From Deferribacter thermophilus (GTDB taxonomy: Bacteria; Chrysiogenota; Deferribacteres; Deferribacterales; Deferribacteraceae), in the NCBI RefSeq assembly GCF_049472675.1, contig NZ_JAPNXM010000002.1, positions 62,001-126,000 of the forward strand: 64,000 bases of DNA. The letters run 5' to 3'. The notes under the pieces were generated by a model. That model searched no databases and had not been told where the DNA came from. It saw only the letters and a list, made by a program, of their open reading frames with translations. Positions 1 through 8,244 of the stretch are shown piece by piece. The position numbers and the translations under genes are program-made. Each line of letters starts with the position of its first letter. Within the stretch, counting starts at the first letter, position 1.

Positions 1-3000
1 TTGAAAAAAGTATTTACAAAAAATGATTTTAAAAATTCCATTTATTCATTGAAAGTTGGAGATATCATCAGTTTTGATGAGCTAAAATATATCTTAGGAT
101 ATTTGGGATTTGTTGAAGTTGAATATGTAACTGATAAAGGGGAATTTTTACAAAGAGGGGATTTTTTTGAAATTTTTCTGATAGATGAAGAATATCCTGT
201 AAGATGTGAGTTTTTTGATGATGAATTAGAAGCTATTTATTATTTCGATCCTGTTACAATAAAAAAGGTAAAAGATGTTGATGCTATTGATATTTTACCT
301 GCAAATGAAATTTTATGTGATGAAGAGGATTTAATAAAAAATATTAAAGATGATACTGTAAGAGAAAGAATTAAAGAATTTGGTAAATTTGCAGGGGTTC
401 ATTGGTATGCCCCTTATGTGCAAAAACTTACCCCTTTTTGGGAATACATGGGGAAAATCGACAAAGTTTATTTTTTAGGGGATGGTTTTCAAAATAAAAT
501 AGAAAATTATTTTGATTACCTTTTAGATAAATTTGAGGAATCTCATCATTCTTATGATTATGAAGAAATTTTTGTTTCTAAAAATCAATTAGAAGCATTT
601 TTGGATGAACATGAGTTTGTTATCTTAAGTGAAGTTGATGAGCGCTCAGAAAAACTCCCCTTTAGAGTATCTTCCTCTATTAATTTTTTTACACCTGAAG
701 GGACAAATGTTTATAACAATGCTGAAAGGTTTATCGAGAGGCTAAAAAGCTTAATAAAAGATGGATATTCTGCAGTTATTTCTTTTAATAATAAGCGGTT
801 TAAAGAAATATTTACACAATTTTTAAAAGAGCATGAAATAGCATTTGTTGAGGGGAGTAAATTTTACGATTTAGATAAATGTAGTGTTTTGATAATTGAT
901 GCAAACTTTTCAGGTGGTTTTATCAGCGAAAACTATAAGTTGGCTGTTTTTACGGATTATGAGATATTCGGTTTTCAAAAGAAAGCAAAAAAAACAAAGA
1001 AAAAAGAGGTATTTAAGACCAATATCTCTGATTTAGAAGAAGGGGATTATGTAGTTCATGTTGATTATGGAATTGGGATATATCGCGGTATTGAAAATAA
1101 AGAGATAGGTGGGATAAAGGGGGATTATATAAAAGTAGAATTTGAAAATGGGGAAAACCTTTATATACCCATTTCAAATATTGGACTTTTACAAAAATAT
1201 ATCGGTACAAAAGGTGCTACTCCAAAGCTAAGCAATCTTCAGTCAAATAGATGGAAAAAATTAAAAGAGCAGGCATATAAGAGTGCTAAAAAATTAGCTG
1301 TTGATATTTTAAAAATTTATGCGGAAAGAAAGAGTAGGAAAGGTTTTGCTTTTACAAAAAGTGGGGAGATTTTAAAAACGGTTGAACTTAGGTTCCCTTA
1401 CGAAGAAACAGAGGATCAATTAGTTGTTATCAATGAAGTTTTTAATGATATGGAAAGTGAAACCCCTATGGAAAGACTTGTTTGTGGAGATGTGGGCTTT
1501 GGAAAGACAGAGGTGGCAATAAGGGCTGCTGCAAAAGCTGTAGAAAATTATAAGCAGGTAGCTATTTTGGCTCCAACAACTGTTTTAGTAAGACAGCACT
1601 ATCAAAATTTCATAGAAAGATTTAAAGATTTGCCTGTTGAAATAGATTATATTTCGAGATTTAAAACATCAAGAGAGATAAAAAAGACTTTGGAAAGACT
1701 AAAAAAAGGGGAGATAGATATAATTATTGGGACACATAGATTACTTTCTAAAGATGTAGAATTTTATGATTTAGGTTTACTAATTGTGGATGAGGAGCAG
1801 CGTTTTGGTGTAAACCATAAAGAGAAAATAAAGGCATTAAAAAGCAATATAGATGTTTTGACATTAACAGCCACGCCAATACCCAGAACATTGCAGCTGT
1901 CTTTAAGCGGTTTAAGGGATATGAGCATAATTAACACTCCTCCGCAGGATAGAGAGCCTGTTTCAATAAAGATTATTAAAAACGATGAAGAGTTGAATAA
2001 TGCTATTTTAAAAGAATTAAAAAGGGGTGGGCAGGTTTATTTTTTACATAATAAAGTAGAAGATATAGAAAAAATAGCCTATATGCTCAAAGAAAAATTC
2101 CCTCTATCAAATATAGCTATTGCCCATGGGCAGATGGATGCAAAAGTGTTAGATGAAGTTTTTGAAAAGTTTTATCAGGGTGATGTGGATATTTTAGTAT
2201 GTACAACAATTATCGAAAATGGCCTTGATATATCAAATGCGAACACAATTATTATAAATAATGCTCACACCTTTGGGCTTGCTCAGCTTTATCAATTGAA
2301 AGGAAGAGTTGGTAGAGGTAATAAAAGAGGGTATTGTTATTTGCGAATTCCTCAAAATGCAAAAATCAATGAAGTGGCAAGGAAAAGATTAAAAATCATA
2401 AGTCAGTTGTCCGATTTAGGAAGTGGTTTTAAAATTTCAACTTATGATTTGCAGATTAGAGGTGCTGGAGATCTGTTAGGTGCAGAGCAATCAGGTTTTG
2501 TGGTAAATGTTGGCTATGAGCTTTATGTGCAGATGATTAATGATGCGATAAATGAGTTGAAGGGGGATAAAGTTGATACAAATGTAACAGAAATAAATGC
2601 TAATATCCCTCACTATATCCCTGTATCTTATATCCCATCTCATAGAGAACGGATCGAGTACTATAGAAGAATTTCTGAACTAAAAAATTTTGAAGAAATC
2701 GAACATATTATTGAAGATTTGGAAATCTTGTATGGAGATATACCAGAAGAAACTATGAATCTAATATATATAATGTGTTTGAGAAATTTATTATCCAAAT
2801 TAGGTGCAAAGTCAGCGACTATTTTTAAGAATAGTATAAATATTGTTTTTTATGAAAAATGTGATTTAGATGTAAATATTTTCTTATCAAAATTACAAAA
2901 TAATGATAAGTTAGTTGCTAATTTTAAAAATAGTGATACTCTAATAATTGCTTATAAAGGGGATAGTATATTTTTGATTACGCTATTAAAGTTTTTTGAA

Positions 3001-3030
3001 GATTATATGAAAGTTGCTGAAAAGGTATGA
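1..3030 (+). CDS. mfd: Transcription-repair coupling factor Mfd (5' end outside window)
   Basis: Mfd is an ATP-driven translocase that removes stalled RNA polymerase from DNA lesions and recruits UvrA. The visible 1009 residues include the polymerase-interacting domain near 347-420 (GDYVVHVDYGIGIY), Walker A GDVGFGKT near 495-503, the DEEQ box near 597-600, the second helicase lobe with LKGRVGRG, and the C-terminal domain. The family is usually about 1100-1150 residues. The first visible segment aligns by eye with roughly residue 115 onward of the E. coli protein, so the TTG at position 1 is probably an internal Leu codon and the true start lies upstream. The following lipoprotein gene overlaps its stop by 4 bp, suggesting co-transcription. 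Confidence 0.96.
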   Translation: MKKVFTKNDFKNSIYSLKVGDIISFDELKYILGYLGFVEVEYVTDKGEFLQRGDFFEIFLIDEEYPVRCEFFDDELEAIYYFDPVTIKKVKDVDAIDILPANEILCDEEDLIKNIKDDTVRERIKEFGKFAGVHWYAPYVQKLTPFWEYMGKIDKVYFLGDGFQNKIENYFDYLLDKFEESHHSYDYEEIFVSKNQLEAFLDEHEFVILSEVDERSEKLPFRVSSSINFFTPEGTNVYNNAERFIERLKSLIKDGYSAVISFNNKRFKEIFTQFLKEHEIAFVEGSKFYDLDKCSVLIIDANFSGGFISENYKLAVFTDYEIFGFQKKAKKTKKKEVFKTNISDLEEGDYVVHVDYGIGIYRGIENKEIGGIKGDYIKVEFENGENLYIPISNIGLLQKYIGTKGATPKLSNLQSNRWKKLKEQAYKSAKKLAVDILKIYAERKSRKGFAFTKSGEILKTVELRFPYEETEDQLVVINEVFNDMESETPMERLVCGDVGFGKTEVAIRAAAKAVENYKQVAILAPTTVLVRQHYQNFIERFKDLPVEIDYISRFKTSREIKKTLERLKKGEIDIIIGTHRLLSKDVEFYDLGLLIVDEEQRFGVNHKEKIKALKSNIDVLTLTATPIPRTLQLSLSGLRDMSIINTPPQDREPVSIKIIKNDEELNNAILKELKRGGQVYFLHNKVEDIEKIAYMLKEKFPLSNIAIAHGQMDAKVLDEVFEKFYQGDVDILVCTTIIENGLDISNANTIIINNAHTFGLAQLYQLKGRVGRGNKRGYCYLRIPQNAKINEVARKRLKIISQLSDLGSGFKISTYDLQIRGAGDLLGAEQSGFVVNVGYELYVQMINDAINELKGDKVDTNVTEINANIPHYIPVSYIPSHRERIEYYRRISELKNFEEIEHIIEDLEILYGDIPEETMNLIYIMCLRNLLSKLGAKSATIFKNSINIVFYEKCDLDVNIFLSKLQNNDKLVANFKNSDTLIIAYKGDSIFLITLLKFFEDYMKVAEKV

Positions 3031-4010
3031 AAAAATATTTAAGCGTTTTTATCATTTTACTTCTTTTTATTTTTAGTTGTGAAAGTGGGAAGGTTGAAAA
3101 AAGTTCTGATAATAAGAGTACACAAGAAGTAGAAGAAATAATAAATTTAGATGAAGCTGTTGTAGTTATTAATAATAATGCTTATTATCGCAACGATGTG
3201 ATGAATTTTATATATTTCAGTTTCCCTGGTATTACAGAAGATGATTATAATAAAGATAATTTAACGAGACTATTCATTGATGAGTTTATTAAATTTCAAT
3301 TATTATTGAGTGATGCTAAAAAAAATAATGTTAAGGTTAGTAGTGAACGACTGAATAGTATTATGAATAAAATAGAGAAGATCGGAGAAGATTCATTTGT
3401 TATTGATTTTCCAATTTCTTTAGATGAATATAAGAAGCTTTTAAGAGAAAGCATGATTGTAAAAGAATGGCTAAACAAATTGATAGAAAAAAATATTACA
3501 GTCAGTGAAGATGAGGTAAAAATTAAATATGAAAAAATAGATAAAACTAAAAAATCCATAGTAAAGTATCATGTTTTACATATTGTAACAACAAATTATA
3601 AAGATGCTCTAAATGCTAGAAGAGCTTTACTTCGAGGAAAAAGTTTTAAAGAGGTTGCTTTGAAATATTCTGTGGGGCCAGAGAAAGACCAAGGAGGAGA
3701 TTTAGGATATATTGTATTGGAGGATATGCCAGATATTTTCCAGAAGATTAAAAGGCTAAGGATAAAAAGGATAAGTCCAGTTTATAAATCTGACTATGGT
3801 TATCATATATTCCAAGTATTGGATAAAAAAAAGGAAGTAGAAGTAGGCTATGAGGTTTTAAAACCTAAATTATATCAAGAAATATTTGCGGAAAAAGTAG
3901 AAAAATTTATAAATGACTATGTGGAGGTACTTAAAAAAAATGCGAAAATTACCATTAATGTTGATAATCTTAATCTTATTAGCGACAATAGCTCAATCAA
4001 AAATAATTGA
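3027..4010 (+). CDS. Parvulin-type peptidyl-prolyl isomerase lipoprotein (PpiC/PrsA-like)
   Basis: A 327-residue envelope foldase. Residues 1-18 form a lipoprotein signal ending in IFSC with the lipobox Cys at 18. An N-terminal SurA/PrsA-type chaperone region follows, then a parvulin (rotamase) domain at about 179-270, recognisable from VLHIVTT, SFKEVALKYS, GGDLGY and YGYHIFQV. The start overlaps the mfd stop by 4 bp (ATGA). A second foldase gene follows and overlaps its 3' end, so the two probably act together on outer-membrane or periplasmic proteins. The family is clear; the exact role (SurA, PpiD or PrsA type) is not. Confidence 0.88.
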   Translation: MKKYLSVFIILLLFIFSCESGKVEKSSDNKSTQEVEEIINLDEAVVVINNNAYYRNDVMNFIYFSFPGITEDDYNKDNLTRLFIDEFIKFQLLLSDAKKNNVKVSSERLNSIMNKIEKIGEDSFVIDFPISLDEYKKLLRESMIVKEWLNKLIEKNITVSEDEVKIKYEKIDKTKKSIVKYHVLHIVTTNYKDALNARRALLRGKSFKEVALKYSVGPEKDQGGDLGYIVLEDMPDIFQKIKRLRIKRISPVYKSDYGYHIFQVLDKKKEVEVGYEVLKPKLYQEIFAEKVEKFINDYVEVLKKNAKITINVDNLNLISDNSSIKNN

Positions 4011-4854
4011 TAAAGTTGTTGCTATTGTTGGTGATAAAATAATTACACAGTATGATGTAGAAAGTTTTAATCCAAAGCAGGTAAAAAAGATTTATTCAAT
4101 AAAAGATGAGGCAACTAAAGAAAAATTACTAAAAAAATATTATAAAGAGGTTTTGGACTTTTTGGTAAATCAATATGTACTTGAAATTGCTGCTGAAAGA
4201 GAAGGTATTAAAGTAAGTGAGGCAGAAGTTGAAAATGCTTTAAATGAAGTTTTAACTAATAATAACATTACGATTGAGCAATTAGAAAAGGTATTGGAAG
4301 AAAACAATTTGACACTTGCTAAATATAAGTATCAGCTCAAAAATGAGATTTTAAATGCCAGAATTAGACATGCAATAATTTTACCAAAGCTTGTTGTGAC
4401 AGAAGAGGATATTAGACATTATATTGATGAGCATAATAAGGAATTGAAACTTGATGACCAGTTTGAGTTGAGGATTATAAAAATTAAAGATAAGAACAAG
4501 TTAGATGAAATTGAGAAATTTTTAAAAGATAAAGGGTCTTTTGCTGATGCTGCTATAAAGTATTCTGTTGATAAAACAGCAAAATCTGGAGGTTATATTG
4601 GCTGGATAAAATTGAATCATCTACCTGAAAATATTAGAGAAAAAGTTAAAGGACATAAAGAAGGTGATATCATAAAAATAGAAGATAATGGTGAGATTAC
4701 TTTGTTATTTATAGAAAATTTTAAGAGTAAATATGATATTGATGATAAATTGAAAGATGAGATCGTGAAAAAAATAAAGGAAAAGATGTATCCTGATGTT
4801 GTTAAAAACTGGCTAGAAAAGCATAAAGCAACAATTTTTATAAAGTATATGTAA
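3940..4854 (+). CDS. SurA-like periplasmic peptidyl-prolyl isomerase
   Basis: A 304-residue protein. I place the start at ATG 3940, inside the 3' end of the upstream foldase gene, because it gives a clean signal peptide (MRKLP, then a hydrophobic run ending IAQS) and follows a GGAGG at 3923. A longer in-frame ORF opens at 3913 but lacks a signal-like N-terminus. After cleavage comes a SurA-type N-domain (IIDKVVAIVGDKIIT, typical of SurA openings), then a parvulin-like region at about 173-262 with SFADAAIKYS and GGYIGWI. The expected role is chaperoning outer-membrane proteins in the periplasm. It is shorter than E. coli SurA, with one rotamase domain rather than two. Confidence 0.87.
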   Translation: MRKLPLMLIILILLATIAQSKIIDKVVAIVGDKIITQYDVESFNPKQVKKIYSIKDEATKEKLLKKYYKEVLDFLVNQYVLEIAAEREGIKVSEAEVENALNEVLTNNNITIEQLEKVLEENNLTLAKYKYQLKNEILNARIRHAIILPKLVVTEEDIRHYIDEHNKELKLDDQFELRIIKIKDKNKLDEIEKFLKDKGSFADAAIKYSVDKTAKSGGYIGWIKLNHLPENIREKVKGHKEGDIIKIEDNGEITLLFIENFKSKYDIDDKLKDEIVKKIKEKMYPDVVKNWLEKHKATIFIKYM

Positions 4855-4855
4855 T

Positions 4856-5137
4856 ATGAGGCTGGATAAGTTTTTGAAAGTAACAATGCTAATTAAAAGA
4901 AGGTCGGTTGCCAATGAGGCTGCCGATGAGGGGTTTATTTATGTAAATGGTAAAAAAGCTAAGCCTTCCACAAAAATTAAAGCTGGTGATAAGATATTGC
5001 TTGATATGTGGAATTATAAGAAAGAAGTACTTGTAAAGGCCTTACCTGAAACAAAGGGGAGTATCCCCAAAAAAGATATAGATAAATACATTGAAATTTT
5101 AAGTTATGAACCAAAGCAGGTAGACGATTTCATTTGA
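4856..5137 (+). CDS. S4-domain RNA-binding protein (Hsp15/RqcP-like)
   Basis: A 93-residue protein that is almost entirely an S4 RNA-binding domain: MRLDKFLK at the start, KRRSVANEAADEG, VYVNGK-type loop (IYVNGKKAK), and KAGDKI. The family includes E. coli Hsp15 (HslR) and Bacillus RqcP, which bind the 50S subunit or the 50S-peptidyl-tRNA complex in rescue and quality control. The start lies 1 nt after the stop of the SurA-like gene, so translation is probably coupled. There is no room for a catalytic domain, so a pseudouridine synthase is excluded. Confidence 0.85.
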   Translation: MRLDKFLKVTMLIKRRSVANEAADEGFIYVNGKKAKPSTKIKAGDKILLDMWNYKKEVLVKALPETKGSIPKKDIDKYIEILSYEPKQVDDFI

Positions 5138-5185
5138 TTAATCTAGCTTAATAACTCCAATTGCATTTATCTTAAGTAAAGATTG

Positions 5186-5214
5186 TTGACATTCTTAAGT
5201 TCATAGTCTATAGA
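5186..5214 (+). promoter_or_regulatory. Sigma70-type promoter of rlmH within an 11-bp inverted repeat
   Basis: TTGACA at 5186-5191, a 17-nt spacer and TATAGA at 5209-5214. The predicted start of transcription is near 5221, only about 7 nt before the rlmH ATG, and no Shine-Dalgarno sequence is visible. Perfect 11-bp inverted arms (AAAGATTGTTG at 5178-5188 and CAACAATCTTT at 5217-5227) bracket the promoter and abut the start codon. The region 5138-5227 holds nothing else recognisable. Confidence 0.65.
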
Positions 5215-5227
5215 GACAACAATCTTT

Positions 5228-5659
5228 ATGAAGATTAGAATAATTGTTGGTTCGAAAATAAGTGATAGGTATATTAGAGAGTTGCTTGATAGATATATTA
5301 AGAGGTTGAAAGTGTTTTGTGATTTTGAAATTAAAGATTTTAAGTGTTCTGGTAATGTCAAAAAAGATGATGAAAAATATATTTTGCTCTCTCAGGGATT
5401 TTATAGAGTTGGACTTGCTATTGAGGGTAAGATGTTTGACTCAATGACTTTTGCAAAAAGGTTTTTGGATGGTAATTATAATGATATTTCGTTTTTGATA
5501 GGTAGTGCAGAGGGGTTATCAGAAGACTTGAAAAAAGATTGTGATGAATTATTATCACTATCAAAATTAACATTTTGTCATGAACATGCTTTGTTAGTTT
5601 TAACAGAGCAAATATATAGAGGTTTTACAATTAATAAGGGGCATCCTTATCACAAGTGA
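5228..5659 (+). CDS. rlmH: 23S rRNA (pseudouridine-1915-N3)-methyltransferase RlmH
   Basis: RlmH is a SPOUT-fold, SAM-dependent enzyme that methylates pseudouridine 1915 in helix 69 of 23S rRNA on the 70S ribosome. At 143 residues it has the usual length. Signature segments are FLIGSAEGLSEDL (the Gly-rich SAM-binding knot), LTFCHEHALLVLTEQIYRGF and the C-terminal GHPYHK that reaches the active site. The start MKIRIIVGSK matches the family start, and an in-frame stop at 5204-5206 prevents much extension. It has its own promoter immediately upstream and may be translated from a nearly leaderless message. Confidence 0.95.
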   Translation: MKIRIIVGSKISDRYIRELLDRYIKRLKVFCDFEIKDFKCSGNVKKDDEKYILLSQGFYRVGLAIEGKMFDSMTFAKRFLDGNYNDISFLIGSAEGLSEDLKKDCDELLSLSKLTFCHEHALLVLTEQIYRGFTINKGHPYHK

Positions 5660-5668
5660 TATAAAAAG

Positions 5669-5690
5669 CTCTCAGTTTTGATGCTGAGGG
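5669..5690 (+). promoter_or_regulatory. Small hairpin just before the dksA-like ribosome binding site
   Basis: CTCTCAG at 5669-5675 can pair with CTGAGGG at 5684-5690 (seven pairs, one wobble, 8-nt loop). AAGGAGGT follows directly at 5693-5700. There is no T-run, so this is not a clear terminator. It may shape initiation of the DksA-like gene or protect the end of the rlmH message. Confidence 0.3.
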
Positions 5691-5704
5691 TAAGGAGGTA
5701 ATAA

Positions 5705-6067
5705 ATGGATAAAGAGAGATTACAGTATTTTAAAGAGAAGTTGTTAAAAATGAGGGAAGAATTAATAGATAAATTACAGAAAAAATATGCAGAGGCTATA
5801 GATATTGGCAAAGGGGATGGATTAGATTCTGCTGATGAAGCTTATAGAATTTATAATAGAAATTTGATGCTTGGGAGAGTAGAGACTGATGCTTTAAAGC
5901 TTAGACTTGTTGAAGAAGCTTTGAAAAGGATTGAGAATGGCACTTATGGAGTTTGTATATCCTGCGAAGAGGAGATAGAGGAGAAAAGATTGGAGTATGT
6001 ACCATTTGCTAGATATTGTACTGAATGTAAATCTGAATTGGAGAAAAAGGGTTTAATCAGGATGTAG
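5705..6067 (+). CDS. DksA/TraR-type zinc finger protein
   Basis: A 120-residue protein with an N-terminal coiled coil (LQYFKEKLLKMREELIDKL) and a C-terminal four-cysteine zinc finger, CISC at about 92-95 and CTEC at about 111-114. This is the layout of DksA, which binds the RNA polymerase secondary channel and modulates rRNA and stress promoters with ppGpp. Between the coil helices it has DGLDSADEAY, the region where DksA carries functional acidic tip residues. A strong AAGGAGGT precedes the ATG. It could instead be a YocK/TraR-like paralogue, because several similar proteins usually occur per genome. Confidence 0.85.
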   Translation: MDKERLQYFKEKLLKMREELIDKLQKKYAEAIDIGKGDGLDSADEAYRIYNRNLMLGRVETDALKLRLVEEALKRIENGTYGVCISCEEEIEEKRLEYVPFARYCTECKSELEKKGLIRM

Positions 6068-6071
6068 AGTG

Positions 6072-7589
6072 ATGAGAAAGTTAATACTTTTGATATTGGA
6101 TGGTTGGGGTTATAGAGAAGAAAAAGATAATAATGCCATTTTGAGTTCTAATCCTGAAAACTTTTTGAAGTTGTGGAACAATAGCCCTCACATGCTTTTA
6201 AATGCTAGTGAGGAATGGGTTGGTCTTCCTAAAGGGCAAATGGGTAACTCTGAAGTGGGGCATACAAATATTGGTGCAGGACGAATTGTTTATCAGGACA
6301 TAGTTAGGATAAATAAAGCTATTGAGAATGAAGAGCTAAAAAATAATAAAAACATCGTTGAGTTTATTAATAATGTAAAATCTAAAAATAATAGAGTCCA
6401 TTTTTTTGGCCTTGTAAGTGATGGTGGTGTTCACAGTCATATAGATCAGTTAAAAGGTTTTATAAAGTTTTTTAAAGATAATGGAGTAAATGAGATTTAT
6501 GTCCATGCTTTTATGGATGGGAGAGATACTCCCCCAAAAAGTGGGATAGATTATATAAGAGATTTAAATAACTTTTTAATAAAAAATGATTATGGAAAAA
6601 TTGCCACAGTCTCTGGAAGATATTACTCCATGGACAGAGATAAGAGATGGGATAGGATAGAAAAAGCTTTTAGAGCTATTAGAGATGGGGTAGGATTACA
6701 AATCGATAATCCTGAAGATGCTGTAAGAGAAGCTTACAATAGAGGTGAAACAGATGAATTTATAACCCCTACAGTTGTAGATAAAAATGGTATAGTTAAA
6801 GATGGTGATGGCGTATTTTTCTTTAATTTTAGAGCTGATAGAGCAAGAGAATTAACAATGTGCTTTATTAATGAGGATTTTGATTATTTTGATAGAGGTT
6901 CAAAACCTGATGTAGCTTTTATAACTTTGACAGAATACCATAAAGATTTTGATGTATTAGTGGCTTTCCCACCTGAAAACCTTACAAATATTTTTGGTGA
7001 AATTATAAGTAAAAAGGGGTTAAAGCAGCTCCGCATTGCTGAGACAGAAAAATATGCACATGTGACCTTCTTTTTCAACGGTGGTAGAGAGCTTGTTTTT
7101 GAAGGGGAAGAGAGGATATTAGTCCCATCTCCAAAAGATGTTGCAACCTATGATCAAAAACCAGAAATGTCAGTGTTTGAAGTGGTTAAGAGATTTGAAG
7201 AAAAAGTTTTCAATGATGAAATTGATGTGGTAATTATGAATTTTGCGAATCCAGATATGGTGGGGCATACTGGTGTGTTTGATGCTGCAGTTAAAGCGTG
7301 CAAAGCCGTAGATAAAGCTTTAGGAAAAGTTGTAGAAATTACTAATAAGCTGAATGCTGTATTGATTGTTACCGCTGATCATGGTAATTCTGAGCAGATG
7401 TGGGATTATGAAAATAATCAGCCTCATACTGCCCATACATTAAACCTTGTCCCATTTATTGTTTATAACTACGATTGTAAACTAAAGGGTGGTGTAGGAA
7501 AGTTAGCTGATATAGCTCCTACTATGTTAGATATCTTAGGGTTTGAAAAACCAGCTGATATGACAGGTGATTCGTTAATTGTTAAATGA
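6072..7589 (+). CDS. gpmI: 2,3-bisphosphoglycerate-independent phosphoglycerate mutase
   Basis: Interconverts 3-phosphoglycerate and 2-phosphoglycerate using two manganese ions and a phosphoserine intermediate. It is 505 residues, the usual length. Alkaline-phosphatase-fold motifs are present: LILDGWG at the start, the catalytic serine in MGNSEVGH (about 60-67), GGVHSH, HAFMDGRDT, RDKRWDR, FRADRARE, and the metal-binding VTADHGN and HTAHT near the C-terminus. An in-frame GTG at 6069 precedes the ATG at 6072; the ATG is preferred because it gives MRKLILLILDGWG. It lies 1-4 nt after the DksA-like gene and just before a ComF-like gene. Confidence 0.97.
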   Translation: MRKLILLILDGWGYREEKDNNAILSSNPENFLKLWNNSPHMLLNASEEWVGLPKGQMGNSEVGHTNIGAGRIVYQDIVRINKAIENEELKNNKNIVEFINNVKSKNNRVHFFGLVSDGGVHSHIDQLKGFIKFFKDNGVNEIYVHAFMDGRDTPPKSGIDYIRDLNNFLIKNDYGKIATVSGRYYSMDRDKRWDRIEKAFRAIRDGVGLQIDNPEDAVREAYNRGETDEFITPTVVDKNGIVKDGDGVFFFNFRADRARELTMCFINEDFDYFDRGSKPDVAFITLTEYHKDFDVLVAFPPENLTNIFGEIISKKGLKQLRIAETEKYAHVTFFFNGGRELVFEGEERILVPSPKDVATYDQKPEMSVFEVVKRFEEKVFNDEIDVVIMNFANPDMVGHTGVFDAAVKACKAVDKALGKVVEITNKLNAVLIVTADHGNSEQMWDYENNQPHTAHTLNLVPFIVYNYDCKLKGGVGKLADIAPTMLDILGFEKPADMTGDSLIVK

Positions 7590-8244
7590 AATCTTTTTTT
7601 CTGAATGTTTGAATTGTAATACAAAAATCAATTACAAAGAACTGTTTTGTTATAGCTGTTTGTCTTTATTTGAGCCGACAATTTATCGCTGTTCAAACTG
7701 TGGATACCCTTTAGAATTAGAGGCAAAGTTTTGTAAGAATTGTATAACAGATAATTATTATGATTATATTTATGTATCCTATTGGTATAATGGCATAATG
7801 CGAAAATTTTTAAAGTATGTAAAATTTCACTATGGCATCAAATATGGACATATTTTTAATTTCCTTTTAAAGAGAATATTATTTACTCATAACTATGATT
7901 TGATAACACCTGTTCCAGCTCATTTTATAAGGAATTTTAGAAGGTTTGTTCAACCAGCATACATTATAGCTAAAATTTTGGCTAAAAATAATAATATGAA
8001 ATATGAACAAGTTTTAAAAAGGGTTAAAAAAACTGATTATCAGTGGAAATTTAAGAAGAAAGAAAGAGGAAAAAATATTAAAGGTGCATTTTGTCTTGAT
8101 AGCGATGTAAAAGGTTTGAAAATACTACTTGTTGATGATATAATAACAACAGGCTCTACTATAAATGAGTGTTCCAAAGTTTTAAAAGAAAATGGCTCTA
8201 AAAAAGTTGATGTTTTTTGTCTTGCTAAAGGGAAATTTATATGA
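7579..8244 (+). CDS. ComF-family amidophosphoribosyltransferase-like protein
   Basis: A 221-residue ComF/GntX-type protein. The N-terminus carries two Cys4-type clusters (CLNC and CYSC; CSNC and CKNC) typical of the ComF zinc ribbon. The C-terminal half has a type I phosphoribosyltransferase fold with the PRPP loop VDDIITTGST. ComF proteins support DNA uptake in competent bacteria, but many homologues in non-competent species have no defined role. The start is TTG 7579, overlapping the end of gpmI by 11 bp; the ATG at 7586 is out of frame. The following gene overlaps by 4 bp, so the three genes are probably co-transcribed. Confidence 0.83.
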   Translation: MLNEIFFSECLNCNTKINYKELFCYSCLSLFEPTIYRCSNCGYPLELEAKFCKNCITDNYYDYIYVSYWYNGIMRKFLKYVKFHYGIKYGHIFNFLLKRILFTHNYDLITPVPAHFIRNFRRFVQPAYIIAKILAKNNNMKYEQVLKRVKKTDYQWKFKKKERGKNIKGAFCLDSDVKGLKILLVDDIITTGSTINECSKVLKENGSKKVDVFCLAKGKFI

